This document shows, piece after piece, positions 53,207-61,870 of a DNA stretch of 64,000 bases (positions are counted from its first letter, which is position 1; every line of letters starts with the position of its first letter). The notes under the pieces are model-generated. The model made no database searches. It was given only the letters and a program-made list of their open reading frames with translations, and was not told the DNA's origin. A program made the translations under genes and the position numbers. Source of the stretch: Pseudomonadota bacterium (GTDB lineage Bacteria; Pseudomonadota; Gammaproteobacteria; Steroidobacterales; Steroidobacteraceae); NCBI GenBank assembly GCA_016703895.1, contig JADJBE010000004.1, forward strand, positions 124,001-188,000. The letters are read 5' to 3'.

Positions 53207-53599
53207 TTAGCGCGACCTGGGCGTGGGCGGAAACCGCCACCATGCCCAGGCCACCAATAGCGCAAACACCGTGTATCCCACGGTGAGCAGCCATAGCGGC
53301 ACGTCATAGTACAAGAGCCGCTGTAGCCAGTGTTCGATGAAGCTCTCGGCGTACCCGGCCTGACCCGCCTGTTCACGTAACCACGACTCGAGGTCTGTGA
53401 GCGCACAAAACCGGCCGAACCACGCTTGCAGGACCACAACGCCGATCGCGCCCAAGTGCGCCACGCGCCATTTCAACCCGTTCACCCAAGTCCAGCCGAC
53501 ATTGTTGCCGAGAACGACGACAGGTAGACCCAGAATGACGAACAGCACGATGCCAAAATGCAAAACCAGCACCAGGTTGGCAAATACTTGGTACGGCAA
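53207..53599 (-). CDS. DUF2784 family membrane protein
   Basis: 130 residues with about four hydrophobic segments (VFANLVLVLHFGIVLFVILGLP; HLGAIGVVVLQAWFGRFCAL; VPLWLLTVGYTVFALLVAW). The blocks LVLHFGIVLFVILGLP, GRFCALTDLE and IEHWLQRLLYYDVP are typical of DUF2784. Inner-membrane location expected, function unknown. It converges on the SOUL gene and lies upstream-adjacent on its strand to a PH-domain protein. Confidence 0.85.
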   Translation of the reverse strand: MPYQVFANLVLVLHFGIVLFVILGLPVVVLGNNVGWTWVNGLKWRVAHLGAIGVVVLQAWFGRFCALTDLESWLREQAGQAGYAESFIEHWLQRLLYYDVPLWLLTVGYTVFALLVAWAWWRFPPTPRSR

Positions 53600-53658
53600 C
53601 GGCGGTCTCCGCGATTGACGCTAACGGGTAAGTCGACCGGCCGAGCCCGGATCGTATG

Positions 53659-54075
53659 TCATCGGCTCAGACTTGAACGCCGAGCCTCGAGCTCCCGCAG
53701 GAACCCGGCCTTGTCGGCAGGCGATATCAGCACGCTCTGTCCCCGACCATAGTCGATTCTGAGCCGGTCCATCGACAGCGCGGGACTCGAGATCAGGCTC
53801 TTGCTCGGCGTTACCGACCGTATCTGTGTCAGATCGATCCGCCAACGGAGTGGCCCACTGCGGATCAGCAACTCCTGTCCTGCAAATTCATAGTAGGTAG
53901 CTGCGAGCAGCCAGGCAGGCAGCGCAAGCGTGAGCAGCACGACCAGAACCGCGATCGGCAGCGCGCCCGGCGCACCTTGCGCAACTAGCGGAAAACTCCC
54001 GGAAACCGCGGCAATCGCCGCTGCTACCACCAACAGCACTAACCACGTGTCCACTTTTGATCGAAAGCGAATCAT
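53659..54075 (-). CDS. PH-domain membrane protein (YyaB-like)
   Basis: 138 residues. Two hydrophobic segments near the N-terminus (WLVLLVVAAAIAAVSG and ALPIAVLVVLLTLALPAWLL) are followed by a bacterial PH-like domain: YYEFAGQELLIRSGPLRWRI, IRSVTPSKSLISSPALSMDRL and GRGQSVLISPADKAGFLREL. Such proteins are widespread and uncharacterised. It lies 18 nt after the AGCS symporter on the same strand, possibly one transcript. Confidence 0.8.
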   Translation of the reverse strand: MIRFRSKVDTWLVLLVVAAAIAAVSGSFPLVAQGAPGALPIAVLVVLLTLALPAWLLAATYYEFAGQELLIRSGPLRWRIDLTQIRSVTPSKSLISSPALSMDRLRIDYGRGQSVLISPADKAGFLRELEARRSSLSR

Positions 54076-54093
54076 TCGCGCGCTTGCTGCAGA

Positions 54094-55605
54094 TCAGCGC
54101 TGCATGCGGATCTCACCGCTCCTGATCCGTTCGAAATAGCTGTGCAGCGCGCGCTTCACCACTGGCATCAGCAGATACACACCGATCAGGTTCGGAATCG
54201 CCATGATGAATAACATCGCGTCAGCAGCAGCAACAATACTGTCGAGCTGCATCGTGCAGCCGATCAAAGCCGTGCCCAGATAGAAGACCTTGAATCCGTA
54301 AAGCACCACTTGCGACTCATTGGCCAGGTAACTCGCGGCCTTGGCACCGTAGTAGCCCCAGGTGATCGTGGTCGAGAAAGCGAACAGCAGCACGACACAC
54401 GTCAGCAGATACGGGAACCAGCTAATCACCGACGCAAAAGCGTTTGACGTCAACTGGACGCCGTCGCCACCGTCGACGACCCGATACTGCTCAGTGATGA
54501 TGATAACCAGTGCGGTCATCGTGCAGATCACGACCGTGTCGATGAACGGCTCCCACAGCGCTACCAGTCCCTCGGTGATCGGCTCGCGAGTCTTGACCGC
54601 AGCATGCGCGATAGTGGCTGAACCCAGACCCGCCTCGTTCGAGAACGCGGCGCGCCGAAAGCCGACGATCAACGCGCCGATGACGCCGCCGGCAACACCT
54701 TCGGCAGTGAAGGCGCCGCTGAAGATTGCGCCGAATGCCCGCGGCAGGTGCTCGATATTCGTCAGGATCACGAACAGGCAAGCGAGGATGTAGGTAATCG
54801 CCATGGCCGGTACCAGCTTGCCGGTCACCCGGCCAATACGGGGAATACCACCAATCACGACAACGCCCGCGAGCGCGGCGTAGACCAGGCCGAACAGCCA
54901 GGCGCGGCCCTCCATGAAGCCCTGAGCACCGCCGGTAATGCTGAGGACCTGCGCATACGCCTGGTTCGCCTGGAACATCGCGCCCGCACCAATTGCGCCG
55001 AACATCGAGCAGATCGCGAACACGACCGCAAGCACACGCCCCAGCCCGCCGAGCCGGGGATAGTGCTCACGCAAGCCACGACTCAGGTAGTACATCGGGC
55101 CGCCTGATATCGAGCCATCCGGTTTCTCGATCCGATACATCACGCCGAGCGTGCATTCGACGAACTTTGTCGACATGCCGAGAAGCCCCGCGACGATCAT
55201 CCAGAACGTCGCGCCCGGCCCACCGACCGTGATTGCAACTGCAACGCCTGCGATATTGCCGAGGCCCACGGTGCCCGAAACCGCCGACGCGAGCGCTTGG
55301 AAATGCGTCACCTCACCCGGGTCGCGCGGGTTGTCATAGTGGCCACGGATTAACCGGTAACCTTGCACGAAGCCGCGTACGTTGATGAAGCGAAAATACA
55401 CCGTGAAGATCAGCGCCGCGAGGATCAACCAGCCGACGATCAGCGGAAAGCCGGTGCCGTTGAGGTTGACCTCAAAGAAAATTGCGTCGGAGAAAGCCGT
55501 GGCGATTGGAGTCACCGCGGCATTGATCCGGTCGTCGATGTCCGAAGCCAGCGCTGGCGACGTGCCAAGCAAGGCCAACAGCGCCGCGCCTAATCGTCGA
55601 GCCAT
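54094..55605 (-). CDS. Alanine/sodium symporter (AGCS family)
   Basis: 503 residues, about eleven membrane segments. Family motifs: GTVGLGNIAGVAVAITVGGPGATFWM, FVECTLGVMYR, GGPMYYLSRGL, and FSNEAGLGSATIAHAA. It has an N-terminal signal-like segment (LGAALLALLGTSPALA), which occurs in some proteobacterial members. The family imports alanine or glycine with Na+. A possible small gene ends 3 nt before its ATG on the same strand, and the PH-domain gene follows. Confidence 0.93.
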   Translation of the reverse strand: MARRLGAALLALLGTSPALASDIDDRINAAVTPIATAFSDAIFFEVNLNGTGFPLIVGWLILAALIFTVYFRFINVRGFVQGYRLIRGHYDNPRDPGEVTHFQALASAVSGTVGLGNIAGVAVAITVGGPGATFWMIVAGLLGMSTKFVECTLGVMYRIEKPDGSISGGPMYYLSRGLREHYPRLGGLGRVLAVVFAICSMFGAIGAGAMFQANQAYAQVLSITGGAQGFMEGRAWLFGLVYAALAGVVVIGGIPRIGRVTGKLVPAMAITYILACLFVILTNIEHLPRAFGAIFSGAFTAEGVAGGVIGALIVGFRRAAFSNEAGLGSATIAHAAVKTREPITEGLVALWEPFIDTVVICTMTALVIIITEQYRVVDGGDGVQLTSNAFASVISWFPYLLTCVVLLFAFSTTITWGYYGAKAASYLANESQVVLYGFKVFYLGTALIGCTMQLDSIVAAADAMLFIMAIPNLIGVYLLMPVVKRALHSYFERIRSGEIRMQR

Positions 55606-55608
55606 CCC

Positions 55609-55860
55609 TTATCCCCTGCCAGACCTGTGCGGACCGAGGATACACCAGCCACGGGCGTCGACCAGCTTGCGTGGGAAAAGGCTGCAGCCAGACCAGGCGT
55701 CGGTCGCGGTGCCTTGCCACTGCATGGATTTCGCGCAGTACTGACCGTCGACGAACTGGCGATACTTCGCTTGGTCTATTGCTGAGGTGAGATGCTTGTA
55801 GCCGAGCACTGCGGCAACCTTGCCGCTTTCCTCTAGGCGCTGCCAGTCCGCTGTGTCCAC
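55609..55860 (-). CDS. Hypothetical small protein upstream of AGCS symporter
   Basis: An open frame with no recognised family, taken from a GTG at 55860 (VDTADWQRLEESGKVAAVLG). It ends YCAKSMQWQGTATDAWSG then CSLFPRKLVDARGW, with four Cys in the last 40 residues. The frame is open further upstream into the SulP leader, where the start could also lie. Its stop is only 3 nt from the AGCS ATG, which suggests coupling. It could still be spurious. Confidence 0.3.
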   Translation of the reverse strand: MDTADWQRLEESGKVAAVLGYKHLTSAIDQAKYRQFVDGQYCAKSMQWQGTATDAWSGCSLFPRKLVDARGWCILGPHRSGRG

Positions 55861-56040
55861 CTTCGCGGCCTGCGGCGTCGGCCCAAGAGGCGGCGCCGCC
55901 AAGCAAACGGTGATCGATTGGAGCGTGACAGACGGGCCGAGCTGCGGCCACCATGCGCGCGCACGACGACGAGCTGCCTGCCTCAAGAGGTCGCAGACGT
56001 CCCGCTGCGCTCCGTCGTCAAGAGTGAATACAGTGCTCCT

Positions 56041-57516
56041 ATGAATAACATCCGCACAGAATGGTTCGGCAATGTCCGCGCGGACCTGCTGGCAGGCCTG
56101 GTTGTCGCGCTGGCGCTGATCCCCGAGGCGATCGCCTTCTCGATTATCGCCGGCGTGGATCCGAAAATCGGGCTGTATGCCTCGTTCAGCATCTCGGTGG
56201 TGATCGCGTTTGCCGGCGGGCGCCCGGGCATGATCTCCGCCGCCACCGGTGCGATGGCCGTCGTGATGGTGACACTGGTGCGCGATCACGGCCTGCAGTA
56301 TCTGCTTGCGGCCACGGTGCTCACCGGCGTGCTGCAGATGCTCATGGGCTGGGCACGGGTCGGGACATTGATGCGCTTCGTCTCCCGTAGTGTCGTAACC
56401 GGGTTTGTCAACGCACTGGCCATCCTGATCTTCATGGCGCAGCTGCCGGAGCTGACCGGCGTGACCTGGCATGCGTACGCGATGGTGGCGGCTGGGCTTG
56501 CAATCATCTACCGGTTGCCGCTGCTAACAAAGGCCGTACCTTCGCCACTGGTTGCGATCGTGGTGCTAACAACAGTTGCGGTGTTTCTTGGGCTCGACAT
56601 CCGCACCGTGGGGGACATGGGTACATTGCCGGATACGCTACCGGTGTTCCTGCTGCCGGACATGCCGTTGAACCTGGACACGCTCGGCATCATCTTGCCG
56701 GTGTCGATGACGCTGGCAGTGGTCGGTCTGCTCGAATCGATGATGACAGCCTCGATCGTTGATGACCTGACCGACACGGGCAGCAACAAGAACCGGGAGT
56801 GCATCGGTCAGGGCGCGGCCAACGTGGCCACGGGGTTTCTGGGCGGCATGGCCGGTTGCGCGATGATCGGTCAGTCGGTCATCAACGTGAAGTCGGGTGG
56901 CCGCGGTCGACTCTCCACGCTATCGGCCGGTGTCCTGCTGCTGATGATGGTGGTGTTTGCTGGCGACCTGGTGTCACAGATTCCGATGGCGGCACTGGTT
57001 GCCGTGATGATCATGGTGTCGATCGGCACGTTCAACTGGGCGTCGATCCGCAGCCTGCGTGAGAACCCCAGGAGTTCGAGCGTGGTGATGGTAGCCACTG
57101 TCGTGGTGACCGTCAGTACCCACGACTTGGCCAAGGGCGTGCTGGCCGGCGTGCTGCTGTCCGGGTTTTTCTTTGCGCACAAGGTCGGGCGGATCCTGCG
57201 CGTGAGCTCGCGCGCCGAGGATGAAGGACGACAACGCACTTACACCGTGACTGGGCAAGTGTTCTTTGCTTCCGCAGACCGCTTCATCCAGTCCTTCGAC
57301 TACAAGGAAGTGATCGAGCGCGTCTGTATCGACGTGAGCCGGGCGCATTTCTGGGACATCACGGCCGTCAGTGCGCTCGACAAGGTGGTGCTCAAGTTCC
57401 GCCGCGAAGGCACGGCGGTGGAAGTGTTAGGTCTGAATGAGGCCAGCACCACGATGGTGGATCGCTTCGCCGTACACGACAAGGACGGCGCGGAAGATCT
57501 GCTGACCGGGCACTGA
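56041..57516 (+). CDS. SulP family anion transporter with STAS domain
   Basis: About 491 residues. The transporter core has RADLLAGLVVALALIPEAIAF, DPKIGLYASFSISVVIAFAGG, GRPGMISAATGAMAVVM and the later ESMMTASIVDDLTDTGSNKNRE block. About ten or more membrane segments are followed by a STAS domain (VIERVCIDVSRAHFWDITAVSALD). The substrate may be sulfate, bicarbonate or another anion; close relatives with this short layout are often bicarbonate-type. I chose the ATG at 56041. The universal stress protein gene follows after 31 nt, a common pairing. Confidence 0.92.
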   Translation: MNNIRTEWFGNVRADLLAGLVVALALIPEAIAFSIIAGVDPKIGLYASFSISVVIAFAGGRPGMISAATGAMAVVMVTLVRDHGLQYLLAATVLTGVLQMLMGWARVGTLMRFVSRSVVTGFVNALAILIFMAQLPELTGVTWHAYAMVAAGLAIIYRLPLLTKAVPSPLVAIVVLTTVAVFLGLDIRTVGDMGTLPDTLPVFLLPDMPLNLDTLGIILPVSMTLAVVGLLESMMTASIVDDLTDTGSNKNRECIGQGAANVATGFLGGMAGCAMIGQSVINVKSGGRGRLSTLSAGVLLLMMVVFAGDLVSQIPMAALVAVMIMVSIGTFNWASIRSLRENPRSSSVVMVATVVVTVSTHDLAKGVLAGVLLSGFFFAHKVGRILRVSSRAEDEGRQRTYTVTGQVFFASADRFIQSFDYKEVIERVCIDVSRAHFWDITAVSALDKVVLKFRREGTAVEVLGLNEASTTMVDRFAVHDKDGAEDLLTGH

Positions 57517-57547
57517 CGGGAAAACGGCCATCGATACTGAACACAAG

Positions 57548-58396
57548 GTGCTTGCCTGCGTCGATCGCTCATCGTACGCCGATCATGTCGCAGACTATGC
57601 GGCCTGGGCAGCACGACGGCTGGACGCGGCGCTGGAGTTCCTGCATGTCATCGACCGCAACTCGGGTGTTCGCGCCGGAGCAGATCGCAGCGGTGCGATC
57701 GGGGTCGGGGCGCAAGAGAAACTGTTAGACAAGCTCTCCGCCGAAGATGAGGCACGCTCCCGTCTTGCGCGAGAAGAGGGCCGAGTGTTTCTCAACCGAC
57801 TGCGCGAACGGGCGCTGGCAACCGGCGTGACTTCTGTTGACGTGCGTCAACGCCACGGCGAACTGGGCCAGACGCTAGTCGAACAGGAAGGCCGGGTGCA
57901 GCTGCTGGTGCTGGGGCGCCGGGGCGAAGCCGCCGACACCACGCGGCGCGATCTGGGACGCAACGTGGAGCAAATCGTGCGTGCCCTGCACCGGCCAATT
58001 CTGACGGTGACCGAGGGGTTCGTGGAGCCAAGACGGATCATGATCGCGTTTGATGGCAGCAGTGCAACCCGCAGTGGTGTGTCAATGGTGGCTGCCAGCC
58101 CGCTGTTCCGATCCTTGCCCGTGCATCTGCTGATGTCCGGCAAGGCGCAGGCAACTGCACCGAAGCAACTGGAGTGGGCGCGCAGCACGCTCGACACAGC
58201 TGGCATGACGGTGACCGCAGCACTGGTCCCGGGGGACGCAGAAACTGTCATCGCCCGCGCTGTGCGAGACAGGGGCATTGACCTGCTGATCATGGGCGCT
58301 TACAGCCACTCGCCACTGCGCAGCCTGCTATTCGGCAGCAAGACCACGGACCTGCTGCGCGCCGCGACCATTCCCACGTTGCTGCTGCGACGCTGA
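57548..58396 (+). CDS. Tandem universal stress protein (UspA family)
   Basis: 282 residues made of two Usp domains. Domain 1: VLACVDRSSYADHVADYAAW to LLVLGRRGEA. Domain 2: RIMIAFDGSSATRSGVSM to IMGAYSHSPLRSLLFGSKTTDLLR, with the G-x2-G-x9-G(S/T)-type ATP loop best kept in the second. The start is a GTG at 57548; no ATG is in frame nearby, and translation probably depends on coupling to SulP. It may act as a partner or sensor for the SulP transporter; this is inferred from linkage. Confidence 0.88.
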   Translation: MLACVDRSSYADHVADYAAWAARRLDAALEFLHVIDRNSGVRAGADRSGAIGVGAQEKLLDKLSAEDEARSRLAREEGRVFLNRLRERALATGVTSVDVRQRHGELGQTLVEQEGRVQLLVLGRRGEAADTTRRDLGRNVEQIVRALHRPILTVTEGFVEPRRIMIAFDGSSATRSGVSMVAASPLFRSLPVHLLMSGKAQATAPKQLEWARSTLDTAGMTVTAALVPGDAETVIARAVRDRGIDLLIMGAYSHSPLRSLLFGSKTTDLLRAATIPTLLLRR

Positions 58397-58472
58397 AAAC
58401 AGCCAGCGTCTGACGCTCATGTTGGTTGCAGGTAGCCGTGCTGAAACAGTGCCGCACAGCGGCCTCGGTGGG

Positions 58473-59123
58473 TCAGTAGCGCGGCGGATTGGCTGCGAGA
58501 TAGGCGTCTACATCATATTCAAAACGTACTTTGTCTTGCAGCAGCTGTGCGATTTCGGCCTTCAGCCGCCCCGTTTTTTCGGCGAGCTGCTGAGCCTGAA
58601 GCAAATTGTGCGCTCTGTTTTCAGCGCTCGTGTCGGCGCTAATAACGGCGGCAGCGCTGGCGACGATATCGTGCTCCACCCGGTCCAGCTCTCGCTGCGC
58701 TGCGCTCAGTCGGCGCGTCGTATTCGTTACACGACTCTCCAGTGCGAAGATTTGTCGTCCGTCGTCATAGGCTGCGATGAACTCATCTTCGATATCGCGA
58801 GGACAGACGCCGCCGTAGCTGACGCCGCGTGAACCAATGCGAAAGCCGTTCTGCGGTCGACAGAATTCTCGCAGACCTTGCTCTCTGCCAACTTGGTAGG
58901 CCGTCAGATTTGGTGCAACACCGTACTTGCCGCAGGCGTTGCGATGATAACCAATTCGCGACCCCGCGTAGCCGGCGACGCCATCTTCATAGCCAACTGT
59001 TTGCCAGTCGAGCGCCATACAGGCATTTTGTCTATTCGCGGTGCAGCCGCTCAGCGTCAATGTAGCAAGAACCAGGCTCGAATAGAGCCACGGGCGCAGT
59101 CTTTGAGTATTCACAGCAGGCAA
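58473..59123 (-). CDS. DUF2799 lipoprotein
   Basis: 216 residues. A lipoprotein signal is clear: SSLVLATLTLSGC with the lipobox Cys at about residue 27. The DUF2799 pattern is CMALDWQTVGYEDGVAGYAG, YGVAPNLTAYQVGREQGLREFCRP and GFRIGSRGVSYGGVCP. The C-terminal 90 residues form a long charged coiled coil (RVTNTTRRLSAAQRELDRVE). Probably in the outer membrane or periplasm; function unknown. It is transcribed in the same direction as the GlyGly-CTERM gene upstream, beyond a hairpin at 59283-59327. Confidence 0.85.
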   Translation of the reverse strand: MPAVNTQRLRPWLYSSLVLATLTLSGCTANRQNACMALDWQTVGYEDGVAGYAGSRIGYHRNACGKYGVAPNLTAYQVGREQGLREFCRPQNGFRIGSRGVSYGGVCPRDIEDEFIAAYDDGRQIFALESRVTNTTRRLSAAQRELDRVEHDIVASAAAVISADTSAENRAHNLLQAQQLAEKTGRLKAEIAQLLQDKVRFEYDVDAYLAANPPRY

Positions 59124-59282
59124 CCTCGACCCAGCAGTAACACCCCCGTATAGGGTGCGAGCGCTTCATAAACAATGCGCTCGTGCACTATTTGAGAGCT
59201 GCTTCACAAACGCGAGTCGCACAGTTCCCGGAATGTGACAGTCGAGTCGGTAGCAGGAACAGATCTTCCGATCGGGGAGCGA

Positions 59283-59327
59283 AGCCGGGAGAGACGTTGA
59301 CGCGCAATTAAACGCGCTCTCCCGGCT
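59283..59327 (-). terminator. GC-rich hairpin after the GlyGly-CTERM gene
   Basis: A perfect 11-bp stem, AGCCGGGAGAG with CTCTCCCGGCT, closes a 23-nt loop that holds a smaller CGCG pairing. It lies 33 nt after the likely stop at 59360 on the reverse strand. There is no run of T after it, so it is at best a Rho-dependent or processing hairpin. The rest of 59124-59359 shows no gene. Confidence 0.4.
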
Positions 59328-59359
59328 ATCGCAAGGCGGGTTCAACCAGCCACGATCGG

Positions 59360-60886
59360 TCACCTCCCCGCGGCTCGCAACCTCCGTCCCGCCAGAAGCG
59401 CCACAAAAAGCGCGAGCAGGACCACGGGGTTGGTAGAACCGCCACCGCCCGAACCCGACTGTGCCGGCGCCGGAGCCGGCGATGGTGCGGGCGTCGGCGC
59501 AGGCGCTGCCTGCGGTGGCGCGGCGGCGATTTGGTAGTCGTTAAGCTGACCGTTGGAAGTCGTACCATCGTACGCCGTCGCATTCGGCTGACCATTGGCA
59601 CCGTAATTTACTGTGGTCAGTTTGTACGATCCCTGAGCGGTTCAGACCAACTTGATGTCGTAGCTGTCTTTCGGCAGCACCAGTAACCAGCCGTAGGTAC
59701 CGTCCGCATGCCTGATGGGATAACTGAATATTTTTGTGCCAAGCTCTTGCACTCGTATACGGCCGCCGCGGGTTTCGAGGCGCTGGGCGCGGCTGTTAGT
59801 GATCTCGATATTCACCGGGCTTTCGGTTCTGACGATCACGGCATCCGGCACTACCGGACAGGACTGTGCGGCACTACGCGCTCCGCATTGCGGCGCACTC
59901 GCACGATTGGAGAAACTTTTCAAGTTGTCAGGATAGACGCCTTCGAAACCACAACCTGGTGCGCCAGCCGGAGTCGGTGGACCGGGGAAGTTGCTCACAG
60001 GCGTACGGTAGTACATGCCGTGCGAGGCAGTGCCCTGATTGGACCAGCTTGCAGCGGCGACGTGCGACCCCCCCGGCCGCCGGTGCTGCGCTGTGAGCTC
60101 TCGTCCAGATCGGCAGGCGACCACGTGGGCGTGCCGTGAATCACCACCCCGCTTTCTTGTAGTCGCGCCCTTGACGTATACGACCACGCCCGCATGACCG
60201 GCGTTCTCGCCGCCGCCGGAAATCTTTGCGTAGGAGAGATTCCTGAACAGTTCCGGGCGTTCGGCGCGCAGCGCTTCAAGCCGCTCGAAAATATCGTCCG
60301 GGTACGCGTCGCATTGACCCAGATTCAGCGCGGGGCGCGCCAGGTAATTGAAGTATGGCCCCAGAACCCCCATGGCATCTTCGGTATCGGCAACCGTACC
60401 TACCAACTCTGGCTTGATCCATGTCTGGTCTTCGTTGTTAACAGCATTGATATCCTCGGGCACGGTTGCGGTCATCGTAATCAGGTCTTGGCGGTCCAGC
60501 TCTGATGCGTAAGGATGTAGTTTGAATTCATCTATAGTCGTGGGCGGGTTCTCGGCGTCATAGGTGAATACGCGCCCAAGCGTCGCCGGGCTCGTGTTGA
60601 CGGAAAACTCGGTCACTTCTAATCGGTAGCGCACCGCGTCTGGAATGGCGTCGAACTCAAACCACGATTGGAATTGAACACCGTCACCCATGTCGACCCT
60701 CTTCCAAGTCTGGTCGATGGTCATTTCCTTCGGGTCGCTGGTGCACGATGCGGTTTGAGCCGAGACCGTGCCGGGTGAGACGATCGCGAGCGCAAGGAGC
60801 GCGGCATGAATGAGTGTCGTCAACCCGCGGCAACAACTGCTGCGTGCAACCGCAGCCTGCAAGGGGTGCAAGTAGTCGTGGTTCAT
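59360..60886 (-). pseudogene. Secreted GlyGly-CTERM protein, interrupted
   Basis: A signal peptide (LTTLIHAALLALAIVSPGTVSA) begins a protein of about 508 residues with no family I recognise. Local frames are disturbed twice: near 60147-60155 and at the C7 run 60068-60074. Between these, another frame reads SGVVIHGTPTWSPADLDESS, so the two indels compensate. An in-frame TGA at 59642-59644 then follows IKLV. The same frame continues for 93 codons through a Pro/Ala linker to GSGGGGSTNPVVLLALFVAL and a basic end, LAGRRLRAAGR. That tail is the GlyGly-CTERM layout (Gly-rich, one membrane helix, basic residues) processed by rhombosortases. I chose ATG 60886, preceded by GGGAGA. Confidence 0.65.
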
Positions 60887-61064
60887 CTTCAGTCTCCCGT
60901 GTCCTGTGCCAGCCAATCTCGGCGTGACGCATTGCTTCATATAGGTAAGGCGCAGGAAGCGTGAAAACCGTGTCATCTGCGCGTCGGAAGGCCGCCCGCC
61001 CAATCCGCACCGGCATTTGGCCTGCCCCGGGCGAAGTCTGGGAATGGCGGCTTCGTTAAGTCAC

Positions 61065-61223
61065 ATGCAGCCGCTCGACCCATACGCGCCGGCTGCAATC
61101 CGCACGACGTTCCGTATATGCGTCGACGCGTCGGTCTTGGTAGCGGCGCTGGTGGGTAGCGGTCCTGGCGGTGAATGGGCGGAAGGCGTAGTCGCCGCGG
61201 GATCGTTGTATGCCCCCCGATGA
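61065..61223 (+). pseudogene. VapC-type PIN toxin, N-terminal remnant
   Basis: The frame reads ICVDASVLVAALVGSGPGGE then WAEGVVAAGSLYAPR and stops. The strand-turn with the first catalytic Asp (VDASVLVAALV), the GPxGxWA block and LYAP are the start of a VapC PIN domain. The expected HLxxxEVxNxLRR and the other acidic residues do not follow in any nearby frame I checked. No VapB-like gene is seen upstream. The 180 bases from 60887 hold nothing else. Confidence 0.65.
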
Positions 61224-61271
61224 AGGGCATACGCGGGAACTTCAGCCATGCGGTTCGTTCCAAGCCCTCGG

Positions 61272-61294
61272 CGCGACGGCAGTCCACCGTCGCG
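61272..61294. terminator. 8-bp GC hairpin between VapC remnant and membrane protein gene
   Basis: CGCGACGG pairs with CCGTCGCG around a 7-nt loop (CAGTCCA). No T run follows. It lies 37 bp upstream of the next ATG and could be a terminator remnant or a leader structure. Confidence 0.3.
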
Positions 61295-61331
61295 GATCGT
61301 GCTAACGTCGACCACACCAGGGAGCTCACCA

Positions 61332-61676
61332 ATGCCGAAACCGACGCTTCTATTCGCCACCCCGCTGATCGCCCTCGGCGTCGGCGCGTTCCTCTCGTCG
61401 GGCAGCCGGACCGCGCTGCTGCCGGCCTACGCCGGCCTCGTGCTCGCGATCCTCGCCGGCCTCGCGCTGGCCTTCGAGGGTGGGCGGCGGCATCTGATGC
61501 ACGTCGCGGCCGTCGTCGCACTGCTCGGCGCGCTGGCTCCGGCCACAACGCTCGGCATCCGGGCGGCGCAGATGAGTCCGCTCGCGCTGACGGTCAACGT
61601 CGGCATGCTAGTGCTCTGCGGCGGGCTGCTCGCTCTACTGTTGCGGTCGTTCCTCGCCGCGCGCCGAGCGGTCTGA
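61332..61676 (+). CDS. Small hypothetical four-helix membrane protein
   Basis: 114 residues, mostly hydrophobic: LLFATPLIALGVGAFLSS, ALLPAYAGLVLAILAGLALA, LMHVAAVVALLGALAPAT and LALTVNVGMLVLCGGLLALLL. The pattern suggests four membrane helices. No family recognised. ATG at 61332 with GGGAG eleven bases upstream. Its base use is more GC-rich at third positions than most neighbours, and it lies beside a VapC fragment, so it may have been acquired. Confidence 0.6.
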   Translation: MPKPTLLFATPLIALGVGAFLSSGSRTALLPAYAGLVLAILAGLALAFEGGRRHLMHVAAVVALLGALAPATTLGIRAAQMSPLALTVNVGMLVLCGGLLALLLRSFLAARRAV

Positions 61677-61870
61677 CGCTGCGGCGACAATAGGTCGTTT
61701 TTCGCGGCCTGTCCGCGCTGCACTTTGCTGGCTTGCGCTGTACACCTCCCCCGTTGGTAACTTTCCACCGCTAACTGTTGGATTGATACCACGCTTTTCG
61801 TTCAAGAAGCCTTGCTGTTCCTATCTAAGCGCTATCTAATCGAGTCATCTTTTCACGGGAGGCGGTGCGC

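Noticed and set aside
55861..56472. Extension of the reverse open frame from 55860 up to 56472
   Set aside because: It runs antisense through the conserved SulP N-terminus; only the part near the AGCS gene could be real.
59642..59644. TGA as a selenocysteine codon
   Set aside because: No SECIS-like hairpin or selenoprotein family is recognised; a TGG error or a real stop is simpler.
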